Below, one piece after another: positions 55,832 to 64,000 of a stretch of DNA of 64,000 nt. Source of the DNA: Okeania sp. SIO1I7 (GTDB taxonomy: Bacteria > Cyanobacteriota > Cyanobacteriia > Cyanobacteriales > Microcoleaceae); contig JAAHGF010000014.1 of NCBI GenBank assembly GCA_010672585.1, positions 168,656 through 232,655 on the forward strand. Direction: 5' to 3'. The translations under genes and the position numbers were made by a program. The notes beneath the pieces are model-generated. The model did not search any database. It had not been told where the DNA came from and saw nothing but the letters and a program-made list of their open reading frames with translations. How positions within the stretch are numbered: the first letter of the stretch is position 1; every line of letters begins with the position of its first letter.

Positions 55832-57040
55832 TTAGCTTCCTACAGGCATCAAAGTCAAATTATATGTTTGCTCTAAAGTAGTTTTCGACTCATTTGTAGA
55901 ATATTTAGGATTGACATACTTTTCTACAACTTCTACAATTTTTTCTGGACAAGAACATTTACACAGGTAATCATTAGCACCTACAATTCTAGCTCTAGTC
56001 CGGTCGATAATACTATCTTGAGTTGATAAAAATACAATTGGTATACTTTTAAATGTAGTAGTTTTTCGTAAAAATTCACATATTGTATAACCACTAACTT
56101 TAGGCATAATTAAATCCAAAAAAATAAAATCAGGTTTATATTCTTCCAAAAGAGCTAATCCTTTAATTGGATTTTGAATATGCAAAATTTCATATCCCAG
56201 TGGCTTGAGAATTTTATCCAGTAAGAAACCAGTACTATAACTATCATCAATACAAGCAATTTTGGCTTGATCAATACTCTTTTCTATCGCTGGCAAGTTA
56301 AATTTTTCTGAAGGTGGAAGCCAATCTTCTGCCTTGATAAAATCAATTAAGCCTAGTTTTTCAAAGCTATATAAACTACGGGTAATTACTTCTAACGACA
56401 TTTTCATTTCTAATGTAATATCCCAAATTGTTCGTTTACCATTGAGTAACTTATCGATCTTCAAAAAAGACTCTGATTTTTCTTTATTTAATAACTTATT
56501 TCTATTTTTGATCGTTGGAACAAGATCGGGATTGATATGCCATAAACCTTCATCTTGTAAAGATTTTGAAAGTATTTTTGCTGAAGCAAGAGCTTCTTTA
56601 ATTTCTCGCCTTGATAAAAGTAAACTTAAAGTTGTTTGAGAAGTTGAATGTTTCTGTGGATGCCATCTTCTTGTTAAACCTGGTTGACTAATAATAGCAA
56701 AGAAAACTTCTTCTGCAATAGTACGCAAAATTGCCTTAGCTTGACTTAAAGTTATCTGATTATCACTAATAGCTGTTTGCAATAATTTATATTCCCATAG
56801 TTGACCATTTATTAACTGATCAACTTCAAATTTAAAGTCAGGACAATGTTTCTTGACTGCTCTATACCAACGTCTTGTAGGGTGTAACCCACCACTTGCA
56901 TATAAAAGATGACCAAATAGGAAATAAAGTTGCCATTCTTGATTGCCATGAGCAACACTCAACTTTCCAGTAACTTGCTTTTGACTGACTATACTCAGGG
57001 TATTTGCTAGCTTAATATAACCAATAGTGGGTGCTGACAT
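55832..57040 (-). CDS. PATAN-domain response regulator, paralogue
   Basis: About 402 residues from the ATG at 57040 (preceded by GAAAGG; an upstream in-frame TTG at 57058 is less likely). Same architecture as the next gene: PATAN domain (VTGKLSVAHGNQEWQLYFLF, LLYASGGLHPTRRWYRAVKK), helical middle, REC. REC keeps the acidic pair IACIDDSYS, phosphoacceptor in DFIFLDLIMPKVSGYTICEF and a Lys-type end, though the expected KP is CKCS (NDYLCKCSCPEKIV), so the conserved lysine motif is altered. The pair arose by tandem duplication; divergence is large, so they are unlikely to be redundant. Confidence 0.9.
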   Translation of the reverse strand: MSAPTIGYIKLANTLSIVSQKQVTGKLSVAHGNQEWQLYFLFGHLLYASGGLHPTRRWYRAVKKHCPDFKFEVDQLINGQLWEYKLLQTAISDNQITLSQAKAILRTIAEEVFFAIISQPGLTRRWHPQKHSTSQTTLSLLLSRREIKEALASAKILSKSLQDEGLWHINPDLVPTIKNRNKLLNKEKSESFLKIDKLLNGKRTIWDITLEMKMSLEVITRSLYSFEKLGLIDFIKAEDWLPPSEKFNLPAIEKSIDQAKIACIDDSYSTGFLLDKILKPLGYEILHIQNPIKGLALLEEYKPDFIFLDLIMPKVSGYTICEFLRKTTTFKSIPIVFLSTQDSIIDRTRARIVGANDYLCKCSCPEKIVEVVEKYVNPKYSTNESKTTLEQTYNLTLMPVGS

Positions 57041-57782
57041 AATGATTGAACCTTTCAAATAATAATAATAATATTTAATTTTGCAATATTAAGCAGTATA
57101 ACAGTATGATATGTACATAGCTTTTATTGTTTCATATTTCCTTCATTATGTCATCGCTTGTTATACTGAGTTTTGTTAATAATTGTACTGAGATATCAGG
57201 GTTTTTTCGGAATTTTTTTGATTTACTTGTAACAGGAAACAGTCAACAGTGGGAAATATGTTTCCTCGTATTCAATTCGTCATCATAATAGATTGATAAA
57301 TGTTTGCTACAAATAGCTAGGGTATTTCTTAGAAGTCAGGTAGGGGAGGCGTCGGTAGGGCAAGGTACAGAATGAATAGCTTCAATACCAGTTTTTAGGT
57401 CATAAATTCCCTTTTTGTCAAAGGGACATCTCCTGCAAAGTCTTTAGATCGCACTTATTATTTATAACATTCTTTTTTTCATGCATGGTATAACCAACTC
57501 AATATCGACTAAAAATATTTGTTCCTAAGCACATTCTCTACCGATTCTACATCGGCCATTCGGCTTATTTTTGAATGATTTTTTCAGCAGATTCATAATA
57601 TAGCAATTCCCGAAAAGCATGAGGTACAAAATTCGTAATTTTTCGTAGAAGCGTTTTGCTACTGCACAATTTTTCTATCTCCTGCGGAGAAACTACAAAA
57701 CGGAATGCGATAGCGCTGCGCGCAAAGCTGACCGCTGATTGCTGAACTGCTGTTTGCGGAGCATTCTGTCAGGAAACGTTTT
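57041..57782. other. Spacer with MITE and palindrome copy
   Basis: Between two minus-strand genes. Includes the element at 57291-57493 and the diverged 28-bp palindrome (57749-57777) ending at the 3' end of the AAA-WD40 gene. No gene recognised. Confidence 0.65.
57291..57493. mobile_element. MITE-like element, ATACCAA family (copy 1)
   Basis: GATTGATAAATGTTTGCTAC ... AAGGGACATCT ... ATGGTATA corresponds, in reverse orientation, to 63351-63566. Shared blocks are AAATAGCTAGGGTATTTCTT, the GGGACATCT segment and the final ATTCTTTTTT. The left end here lacks the ATACCA outer bases. Confidence 0.6.
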
Positions 57783-60479
57783 TTAACTCTGACAAAATTC
57801 TACTACTCTCATAAAATAGTTAGGTTTTCCTACTAAAAAACTACAACTTTTACTTAAAAGTTCATCTAAATCTTCCACAGACCTTAGCCAAACCTTGCCG
57901 TTACTACCAGCAACAGCAATTTTTTTACTATCTGAACTAAAACTAATACTAATTACATTTTCCATAAATTCAAATTGACTAATCTGTCGTCCTGATAAAT
58001 TCCAAAGTCGCACAATACTATCAATCCCAACAGTAGCTATTAACTCTCCATCAGGACTAAAACTAACTAGCTTAGTATCCAGATGTAAACTTTGGAAATG
58101 GTTTATTAATTTTCCTGTAGAAATCTGCCACAATTCCACTACTCCATTTGATGTTGCTGTTAGTAAAAGCTGAGGTTGAGAAATGCTAAAATTCATACTA
58201 ATAGCTTGCACATTTAGAGTTTGGAATTGATTTTCAGATATATTCCATAATCTAATTGTAGACTTTCCATCTAATGTTGCTAGAAAATTTCCATTAGGAC
58301 TAAAACTAACAGCTCTAATCAAACCATTATCATTCAAAATTGAATCAGATAATATAGTTATAGGTGACGATGATACATTCCAAATTTGAATAGGAATATC
58401 TATGCCAGAAGTTGCTAAATATTTACCATCAGCACTAAAACTAATACTATTAACTTCAGTTTGAGATATCTCTAATACATATAATTTTTCCCCTAATAAA
58501 TTCCAGATTTTTACGGTACCATCACTGCCAGCAGTTGCTAAATATTTACCATTCGGATGAAAAATTAAACTATTAACTGATTTTTGCTCCGTTTGCCATT
58601 CCGTAATTTTTTCGCCCTCAAAATTCCAAATAATTACTTTTCCATCTATTCCTGCTGAAGCTAAAATATCTCGACCTGGTCTAAATTTAACACTCGTAAC
58701 AGCACCTTGATGACCTTGCAGAATAATTTTTCTTTTCTGAAGAAAACTATCTTCAAATTGTTTTTGTTCGTCAAGTTTATCAAGAATCATTTGTAGTGCT
58801 AATATCGGTCTAGTTGCAGGATATTCAGCTAGAGGAATATTGTTATTAACCAAATCTTTTAATCTTTGTCCCGCAGATATCGCTTTGGGTAAAGCTTCAA
58901 ACAATGCTTGATTTGTTGTTGACTTTTTGAACATTGCTAATAACAAAGCATCAGTGCCAGTTTGTTCAATTTCTCGACTAGATTGTGCTAATCTAAATCT
59001 TTGATAAGCTAATAGCGAAAAACCTATTGATAAAACTAAAGATGTGCCAAGGATAGCAGAACCAATGGAAATCCAGCGTTTAGCTTTTTGTTGTGCTTTT
59101 GCAACTTCTGCTTGAGCTTTTTTAGTTTCTATTTTTGTTAATTCTAAAGCTTCTATTTGAGCATTTAATACTAATTTTTGGCTAGTTGTCAGAAACTGAA
59201 AATCTTGATTTCTTAAACTTTTTCCGGCTGCCCAAATTAAAGCAGATTGTAAATCTTCCCCTTGCAAGAAATAAGATTTATCTTCACAGTTTGAATGAAG
59301 CCATGCTTTAATTTTTGTAGAATAAGGAGGTAGTTTTTCTAACTCTTCATTAATCATTTCTTCGTAAAAAACTGTAGCATATATTGGATTAGCTACAGTT
59401 AATTTACTATCTCGTTTAACTACCAATCCAGATAACCTAAGTTCCATTTGTTCAGGACTATCATCGGCAACTACTCCAGCCAAATCATTCTGTAAAATTT
59501 GCTGATATAACCCTAATCTTCTGACTATTCTTTCATCCTTTCTGAAAAGGCGATCGCGAATAGTTTTCAAATGTTCTGGTATATCTTTTGCCTCCCAATT
59601 ATGAATAATTTTAGCTTGAATAATCTCTTCTAATTCTATTTTGGGATTAACAATTAAAGTTCCATTTTCAATGACAGTTTTACACAGTTTTTGAGTTAAA
59701 AACGGTTGTCCATTCGTCCACGACAAAATCTCTTTTAAAACTTCCTCTGGCTGCTGACAAATTTCAACTAATCCATCCACCAAAGATAAGGATTCATCAA
59801 ATTTAAAACCAGTTAGTTCAATAGCTCTACCAATATTAAAAGGTGTACTATTTTGGTCTTGACATAAATCTTGAGGCGTACTAACTCCTAACAAAGCAAA
59901 AGTTAAACGATTATATTCTTGATTATTGGCACGTTTATTGTAGCAGGAACGAATAAATCCAAAAAAATCATCTACCGGAAAATCTAGAGCAAGAATACTA
60001 TCAATTTCATCAATAAAAATCACAATATTGCTCTGGATTTTTGTTAGTAATATCGTTTCAATAAATTCACTTAATCGTTGTACAGGTGTCAGATAATTTC
60101 GTTCTCGCCACCAGGTACGAATATTCACATATTCTGAGAGATTAAAATTATTTTCCAAGATGCGAAGAATACCTGCATACCACTGCTCAGGAGTAACCCC
60201 CCGATTACCTATTTCGGAGATGTCTATTGCCACACAAGAAACACCTTCTTGTTGTAATCTTTTAATCGTTCTAACTTGCAAGCTAGATTTTCCCATTTGA
60301 CGAGAGTTGAGAACATAACAAAACTCACTTATTTTTAGATTTTTATATAGGTCTTCATCTGCTTGTCGCTTGACGTAGTTGGGTGAATTTCTGGGAAGGC
60401 AACCACCGACTTGATAATAAGATTTTTGTGTTGAGTTATTCATGGTAATAATGTATTTATTAATTAAGTTAACATTCAT
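57783..60479 (-). CDS. AAA-like ATPase with transmembrane segment and WD40 propeller
   Basis: An 898-residue cyanobacterial signalling-type NTPase; the ATG at 60443 (NNSTQKSYYQVGGCLP) may be the real start. Residues 20-330 are the AAA-like (AAA_35) domain: YQVGGCLPRNSPNYVKRQAD, Walker A-like YVLNSRQMGKSSLQVR, Walker B IVIFIDEIDSIL, and TNGQPFLTQKLC. Then a winged-helix-like region, a charged helix (TKIETKKAQAEVAKAQQKAK), one membrane segment at about 470-490 (IGSAILGTSLVLSIGFSLLA), and from 590 seven WD40 repeats (ILQGHQGAVTSVKFRPGRDI, SVNSLIFHPNGKYLATAGSD...). The propeller is likely a protein-binding platform. Function unknown; related proteins are numerous in filamentous cyanobacteria. Some blades are degenerate (ISMNFSISQPQLLLTATSNG). 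Confidence 0.9.
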   Translation of the reverse strand: MNVNLINKYIITMNNSTQKSYYQVGGCLPRNSPNYVKRQADEDLYKNLKISEFCYVLNSRQMGKSSLQVRTIKRLQQEGVSCVAIDISEIGNRGVTPEQWYAGILRILENNFNLSEYVNIRTWWRERNYLTPVQRLSEFIETILLTKIQSNIVIFIDEIDSILALDFPVDDFFGFIRSCYNKRANNQEYNRLTFALLGVSTPQDLCQDQNSTPFNIGRAIELTGFKFDESLSLVDGLVEICQQPEEVLKEILSWTNGQPFLTQKLCKTVIENGTLIVNPKIELEEIIQAKIIHNWEAKDIPEHLKTIRDRLFRKDERIVRRLGLYQQILQNDLAGVVADDSPEQMELRLSGLVVKRDSKLTVANPIYATVFYEEMINEELEKLPPYSTKIKAWLHSNCEDKSYFLQGEDLQSALIWAAGKSLRNQDFQFLTTSQKLVLNAQIEALELTKIETKKAQAEVAKAQQKAKRWISIGSAILGTSLVLSIGFSLLAYQRFRLAQSSREIEQTGTDALLLAMFKKSTTNQALFEALPKAISAGQRLKDLVNNNIPLAEYPATRPILALQMILDKLDEQKQFEDSFLQKRKIILQGHQGAVTSVKFRPGRDILASAGIDGKVIIWNFEGEKITEWQTEQKSVNSLIFHPNGKYLATAGSDGTVKIWNLLGEKLYVLEISQTEVNSISFSADGKYLATSGIDIPIQIWNVSSSPITILSDSILNDNGLIRAVSFSPNGNFLATLDGKSTIRLWNISENQFQTLNVQAISMNFSISQPQLLLTATSNGVVELWQISTGKLINHFQSLHLDTKLVSFSPDGELIATVGIDSIVRLWNLSGRQISQFEFMENVISISFSSDSKKIAVAGSNGKVWLRSVEDLDELLSKSCSFLVGKPNYFMRVVEFCQS

Positions 60480-61591
60480 AACTTTTCTCGGTTAGATTGA
60501 GGAAAGCTATAAGTAGTTGTGCAAAATTAATTTAATATTTGGAGAAGGTAGGGAAATTAGAAATGTCTATTAGATAAGATATCTCCGAAAAAAATATCAT
60601 CATTATATTTTAAATTTGAAAAAGTAAGAAAGAGTAAAGAAGAAGGGAAAAGAGAAAGATTATAAAATAGTGTTTTGATCAAAATTATAGATATAGCATT
60701 AAAAAAAAGGCTAAAAATTATGCCTAAAAATAACTTCTCCAATCCTATAAGCTAGCTATTTCGATTGTTTTGCCTTTTTTTATGATTTGTTTATTACTTC
60801 TTACTTCTTACTTCTTCCTTGCTGATACTATTTGTAATAAACATTTATCATGCTTGGTATTATATACTCTATGTTTGAAAATTTTAGGTAGAGACAGAAT
60901 ATAACAATAGGCGATTCTGGAAATAGAAGCACTGCCAATAATAAATAAGTTTCGGTCAAATACCCGGCTGTTATTATCTTAATTTGTGTAGTAATTGAAA
61001 AATCACTTCAGAATTAGAAAAGCAAGATAGAAAATTAATTACGCACTAACCGCTACTTCCAGCAGATAAAATTACTCTATTAAGATTAGCCTAATCGATC
61101 CATATTCTCAACAGGTATGGGATTTTCTATGGTCAACTAAACTTGCATATAAAATGCTCAAAATTATATTGCTATCATAATTTGAGTTGAATATTATAAA
61201 GATTTTGTAAAGATTTTCAGAAAAAAAGTAAAGATTTCGTGAAGTTAAAAAATTATCTGAATTAAGTCTTTTATGTATTTACACAGATATTATAAAATGA
61301 TATAGTATATATAGATAACTAACTAAACCGTAAACAATACAACTGCAAAGTTAATAAAACTAATAGATATTTCTAAGATTAAGTGTTAGTCCGTAAATTA
61401 AAAATTACGGTTAAACTGCTCAAAAAAGTTTACTATCTTAACTAAGAAATCATCTCCAGTTGTAACGGTGGATTTAAACTTTACAGGGTCATCTATTTCT
61501 GGGATAGCAATTGCGTTGAGCAGAACAGAGTTCTATTGCTTCCCAGAGTCGAGCTACTAAAATTTATTACTCCCTGATAAAGTAGAAAAAG
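60480..61591. other. Long spacer, no gene recognised
   Basis: About 1.1 kb. Promoter of the minus-strand AAA-WD40 gene should be near 60490-60600. A minus-strand frame of 61 codons (60557-60742) is mostly Phe/Ser/Leu-rich and I do not call it. CCGTAA ATTAAAAATTACGG (61391-61412) forms a hairpin. Upstream of the transposase the sequence becomes less AT-rich from 61440, probably the left part of the IS. Confidence 0.55.
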
Positions 61592-62029
61592 ATGCCTAAA
61601 AAAGCCTATCTCAAATCTCACCTGAGCGAACTAGAAATCAAAACACGTTATCTCCAAACTAGAGATAGAGTAGAATCTCGACGCTGGCACCTTTTGTGGT
61701 TGGTGTCTCAAAAGTGGACGATTAAAGAAGCAGCTAAAGCTTTGGGTTTTAACTATGATTACGCTAAAGATATAGTAAAAAATTACAATCAGCAAGGACC
61801 AAATGCCATTTTGAATCGACGGAAAACCAGGAAATTTTATCCTTCTCATGCTTTACTGACTCTAGAACAACAAGAACAATTACGCATAGCACTCAAAAAT
61901 CCACCCAGAGACCAAGAAACCTGGACTGGACCGAAAGTGGCAGAATGGATTGCGAAAACTATTGGACGCGATCGCGTTTCTCCCCAACGTGGATGGGAAT
62001 ATATGAAACGATGTAGTTCCAATTCCTAA
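61592..62029 (+). pseudogene. IS630-family transposase, N-terminal part only
   Basis: 145 residues with the N-terminal DNA-binding half of an IS630/Tc1-type transposase: LLWLVSQKWTIKEAAKALGF is a helix-turn-helix, followed by YNQQGPNAILNRRKTRKFYP, and ETWTGPKVAEWIAKTIGRDR, VSPQRGWEYMKRC. Intact relatives continue for about 200 residues with the DDE catalytic domain (DEx and SPDxNPIE motifs). Here the frame ends after GWEYMKRC and I find no DDE domain downstream. It is a 3'-truncated copy and cannot transpose itself; it could in principle still bind IS ends. HIP1 (GCGATCGC) lies at 61968. Confidence 0.88.
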
Positions 62030-62781
62030 ATTTCCTGAATATACCAACGTTTCATCTTTTTGCTCTATCCACAGTGGGACGTGTGACGGCATCATTAATT
62101 GAGCTGTCACACATGACTATATAGATAGTGCGTTATTTTATGTCCGTTTAATGCGGTTCTTAGGTACTAGGTAGTAGGTTTCAACAATTACAGCAGTTTT
62201 CTAGTTGATGAGGTACAAAGTTTTATTGCTCTAGGCAACAGCTCATCTGGCAACAGCTCATCTGGGAATATAGGAATAAATAGTCTTATAGCTGTACCTC
62301 ACTATCCTCAAAAGTGCTGTAATAATTAATAATGGCTTTGTTACATTAAAGTATATAGCTGCCGCACTTGCTCCGCATCTGTACTTCATAATGCGCGGAA
62401 ACTGCTGTAACTATTGGACAATAGATAGATAGAACATAAATCTTTGACAGAAAAAGGCTGAAACTTTTACCTGTAAAAGCTTTGAGGTTTAATCAGCACA
62501 GCAATAACTATAGGAATTACGCAGATACGCCATATATAGCACTCAAAACTATTGTTCAATAGTAGTTAGACTCTATATATAGTGTCTTTGCGTAAGTCCT
62601 GAACTATTGGACAATAGATCAATAGAACATCAATAATCGCCAAACAGAGCGTACGCGAATCAGCAGAGTAATAACTATTGGACAATAGATCAATAGAACA
62701 TCAATAATCGCCAAACAGGGGGATATGGCTGCGGAATGGATGTTAAGAACGCTACTTTCATGCAACAAAGCCATTATTAAT
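62030..62781. other. MITE-rich spacer
   Basis: Holds a 46-bp direct repeat (ACTATTGGACAATAGATCAA..., copies 62602-62647 and 62672-62717, partial at 62408-62437), a MITE inserted beside it (62512-62600), and AGCTCATCTGGCAACAGCTC repeats near 62247. No gene seen. Confidence 0.75.
62512..62600. mobile_element. MITE, family AGGACTTACGCA (reverse copy)
   Basis: 89 bp with AGGAATTACGCA left and TGCGTAAGTCCT right, interior GATACGCCATATATAGC matching the reverse complement of the copies after the ROK gene (46164, 46408). Confidence 0.8.
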
Positions 62782-63013
62782 TAGAGCTTGCTGATTAAAT
62801 CTAAAAGCATTGACATATAAAGACAAGTGCCTTTTTGGAGTCGAAAAAAGTACCTGGTATCACGTCTAAAACGCTCAAAAAGGAGCATATTTTAGGCAAG
62901 AGTTGGGCAGAAAAATCATTCTTACAATTGTTACTCCTACCTCTTCTAAATTCCCATTTCTCCTGTCTCCTGTCTCCTACTTCAGCAAAAAAACTTTCCA
63001 TGCGCAAACCCTA
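62782..63013. mobile_element. MITE, family TAGGGTTTGCTGA (reverse copy)
   Basis: TAGAGCTTGCTGATTAAATC at the left and ATGCGCAAACCCTA at the right. Block order (TTGACATATAAAGACAAGTG, GGGCAGAAAAATCATTCTTA, CTCCTGTCTCCTGTCTCC) is the reverse of 3834-4072. The small minus-strand frame at 62801-63007 lies wholly inside and is not called. Confidence 0.75.
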
Positions 63014-63104
63014 ATTACTAATTATTCGGTAATTGTGATGATTTATGACGCGAGCAAGATGCTCTAATTGTCAAACACCAACCAGGCGGTTGCTATACTT
63101 AATC

Positions 63105-63300
63105 ATCCGGACATGGTATTATATAATGTTCGGTTGAATACTTACACTTTGGAAGAAGGAAGGCAGAAGGCAGCGGGAGCTGGAGGCAGAAGGGAAGAAA
63201 GGGTTAAAAGGGATAAAGTTTTTTTATAACTGATTATCCGCAATTCGTAGCTCCCCCGGAGGGGGAACATGATATTATATAATGTCTGTTTAATAGCGTT
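63105..63300. repeat. Palindrome family CCGGACAT-TATTATATAAT-ATGTTCGG, two copies
   Basis: CCGGACATGGTATTATATAA with TGTTCGG at 63107-63133 is an imperfect palindrome followed by TTGAATACTTACAC; a second copy AACATGATATTATATAATGT, CTGTTTAATA lies at 63268-63297. Related pieces are near 25410, 25520, 41960, 42663, 53866 and 62130. Confidence 0.65.
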
Positions 63301-63350
63301 CAGGAAAAACTTTCTTATCCTCTTGCTTCTTCTTCCCTCCTAATACCAAT

Positions 63351-63566
63351 TTGAAAAAAGAATGTTACGAATAGTAAGAGCGATAAAAATATTCCGAAAG
63401 ATGTCCCTTGGAGAAAAAAAGATAATTTACGCCCTAAAAAATGGTATTAAAGGTATTCATTCTGACTCCTGACTCCTGACTTCCCCTCCTGGGAGGGGCT
63501 AGGGGTGGGTTGACTCCTAAGAAATACCCTAGATATTTGTAGCAAACATTTATCAATTTGGTATAA
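63351..63566. mobile_element. MITE, ATACCAA family (copy 2)
   Basis: ATACCAATTTGA at the left, TCAATTTGGTAT at the right (one or two mismatches), about 216 bp, with GATGTCCCTTGGAG and CTGACTCCTGACTCC heptads and GGAGGGGCTAGGGGTGGG inside. Overlaps the end of the solute-binding-protein gene. Confidence 0.7.
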
Positions 63567-64000
63567 CTCCTGACTCCTGAGGACTGACTCCTTCATCATT
63601 AACTTTCAATTCATCAATATTCCAAAAAGCTCCACCAATAGCAGAGAATTTTAAATTATCTATACGATCGCGAACTGCTTGCAACGAAAGAGGATTTACT
63701 AAAAAAAATATAGGTAACTGTTCCGCAACAATTTGCTGAAACTGACCGTAAATTTCTCGACGTTCATTCTCATCTACCGTCTGATATCCAGCAGTAAATA
63801 AACGGTCAATTTCTTCCTCCCAACTAGAAACTTGCCAATTTTGTAGTGCTGTTTCCCCAGGTTTAGCACCAAGATTAAATTGATGAAATGAACCTGTACT
63901 TAACCAAAATAAGGAGAGTAAATTTGGCTCAAAATCTGCACCAGGAACACCAAAAGCTCCGACATAACATTCCCAATCTCTACGAAGTAATAGCTTTTCT
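63553..64000 (-). CDS. ABC transporter solute-binding protein, family 5 (C-terminal part)
   Basis: The last 148 codons of a family-5 (peptide/nickel, OppA/DppA-type) periplasmic binding protein; the rest lies beyond the window. Visible features: LLLRRDWECYVGAFGVPGAD, FEPNLLSLFWLSTGSFHQFN, the typical NWQVSSWEEEIDRLF, ENERREIYGQFQQIVAEQLP, then IFFLVNPLSLQAVRDRIDNL. These are the hallmark end of the C-terminal lobe. The normal protein probably ends near FWNIDELKVN; the frame then reads into heptad repeats (EGVSPQESGVIPN) and uses a TGA inside the adjacent MITE. Ligand cannot be given. Confidence 0.88.
   Translation of the reverse strand, partial: EKLLLRRDWECYVGAFGVPGADFEPNLLSLFWLSTGSFHQFNLGAKPGETALQNWQVSSWEEEIDRLFTAGYQTVDENERREIYGQFQQIVAEQLPIFFLVNPLSLQAVRDRIDNLKFSAIGGAFWNIDELKVNDEGVSPQESGVIPN

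Noticed and set aside
60557..60742. Minus-strand frame of 61 codons
   Set aside because: Phe/Leu/Ser-rich translation typical of chance frames in AT-rich DNA; no ribosome-binding site. A tiny membrane protein cannot be fully excluded.
62801..63007. Minus-strand frame of 68 codons
   Set aside because: Contained entirely within a MITE; corresponding frames are not kept in the copies at 3834 and 31629.

Overview
The window looks like chromosome of a filamentous, non-heterocystous cyanobacterium, with Trichodesmium or a close relative such as Okeania as my best guess. Evidence for a cyanobacterium is the gene set: thf1/psb29, ndhS, an MPBQ methyltransferase of the vitamin E/plastoquinone type, a short EF-Ts, cyanobacterial DUF5132 and PATAN-response-regulator proteins, and frequent HIP1 octamers (GCGATCGC). 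Evidence for a Trichodesmium-like genome is the AT-rich sequence, the very long spacers and the density of heptameric short tandem repeats, tandem arrays, MITEs and gene fragments. The genus is inference.

Layout. 1-9.4 kb: M23 peptidase, ComFB-like protein, thf1 (-), then a repeat-rich gap, a STAS protein and hemF (-), and across a divergent promoter region mrp, ndhS and a HAS-barrel-like protein (+). 10-18 kb: a translation and repair block, rpsB - tsf - conserved hypothetical - recG. A structured leader precedes rpsB, and an IS200/IS605-like remnant separates rpsB from tsf. A broken copy of the recG 5' end lies before recG, and two tandem arrays follow it. 19-25 kb: a Uma2 pseudogene, then a two-gene signalling unit (multi-PAS histidine kinase plus REC-GGDEF-EAL). 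26-31 kb: a membrane J-domain protein (-), another tandem array, a polA fragment and polA, whose proofreading motif looks damaged.

32-44 kb: a secreted protein, a sensor kinase, then the most unusual gene of the window: a chimera of a ClpB N-domain with two kinase modules (36695-38959). It lies between its two apparent parents, the kinase (33980-35683) and clpB (39134-41746). After clpB come a triplicated 240-bp repeat and a disrupted AAA ATPase. 44-54 kb: DUF5132 protein (-), ROK kinase with a duplicated 3' end, MATE transporter, MPBQ methyltransferase, a disrupted gene combining cold-shock-like, PD-(D/E)XK-like and zinc-ribbon parts (50067-51953), and fumC (-). 54-64 kb: two paralogous PATAN-REC regulators (-), an AAA-WD40 protein (-), a truncated IS630 transposase, a MITE-rich stretch, and the C-terminal end of a family-5 solute-binding protein (-) whose stop codon lies inside a MITE.

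How it fits together. Core genes (translation, replication/repair, haem, Fe-S carrier, NDH-1, TCA, quinone/tocopherol) are intact apart from the PolA motif. Accessory genes (Uma2, AAA ATPase, cold-shock nuclease, transposase) each carry a nonsense codon or truncation. The recurring theme is local duplication: 5' recG, part of polA, 3' rok, the kinase/clpB chimera and several arrays. No tRNA, rRNA or CRISPR array was recognised, although scanning by eye can miss tRNAs and very small photosystem genes.
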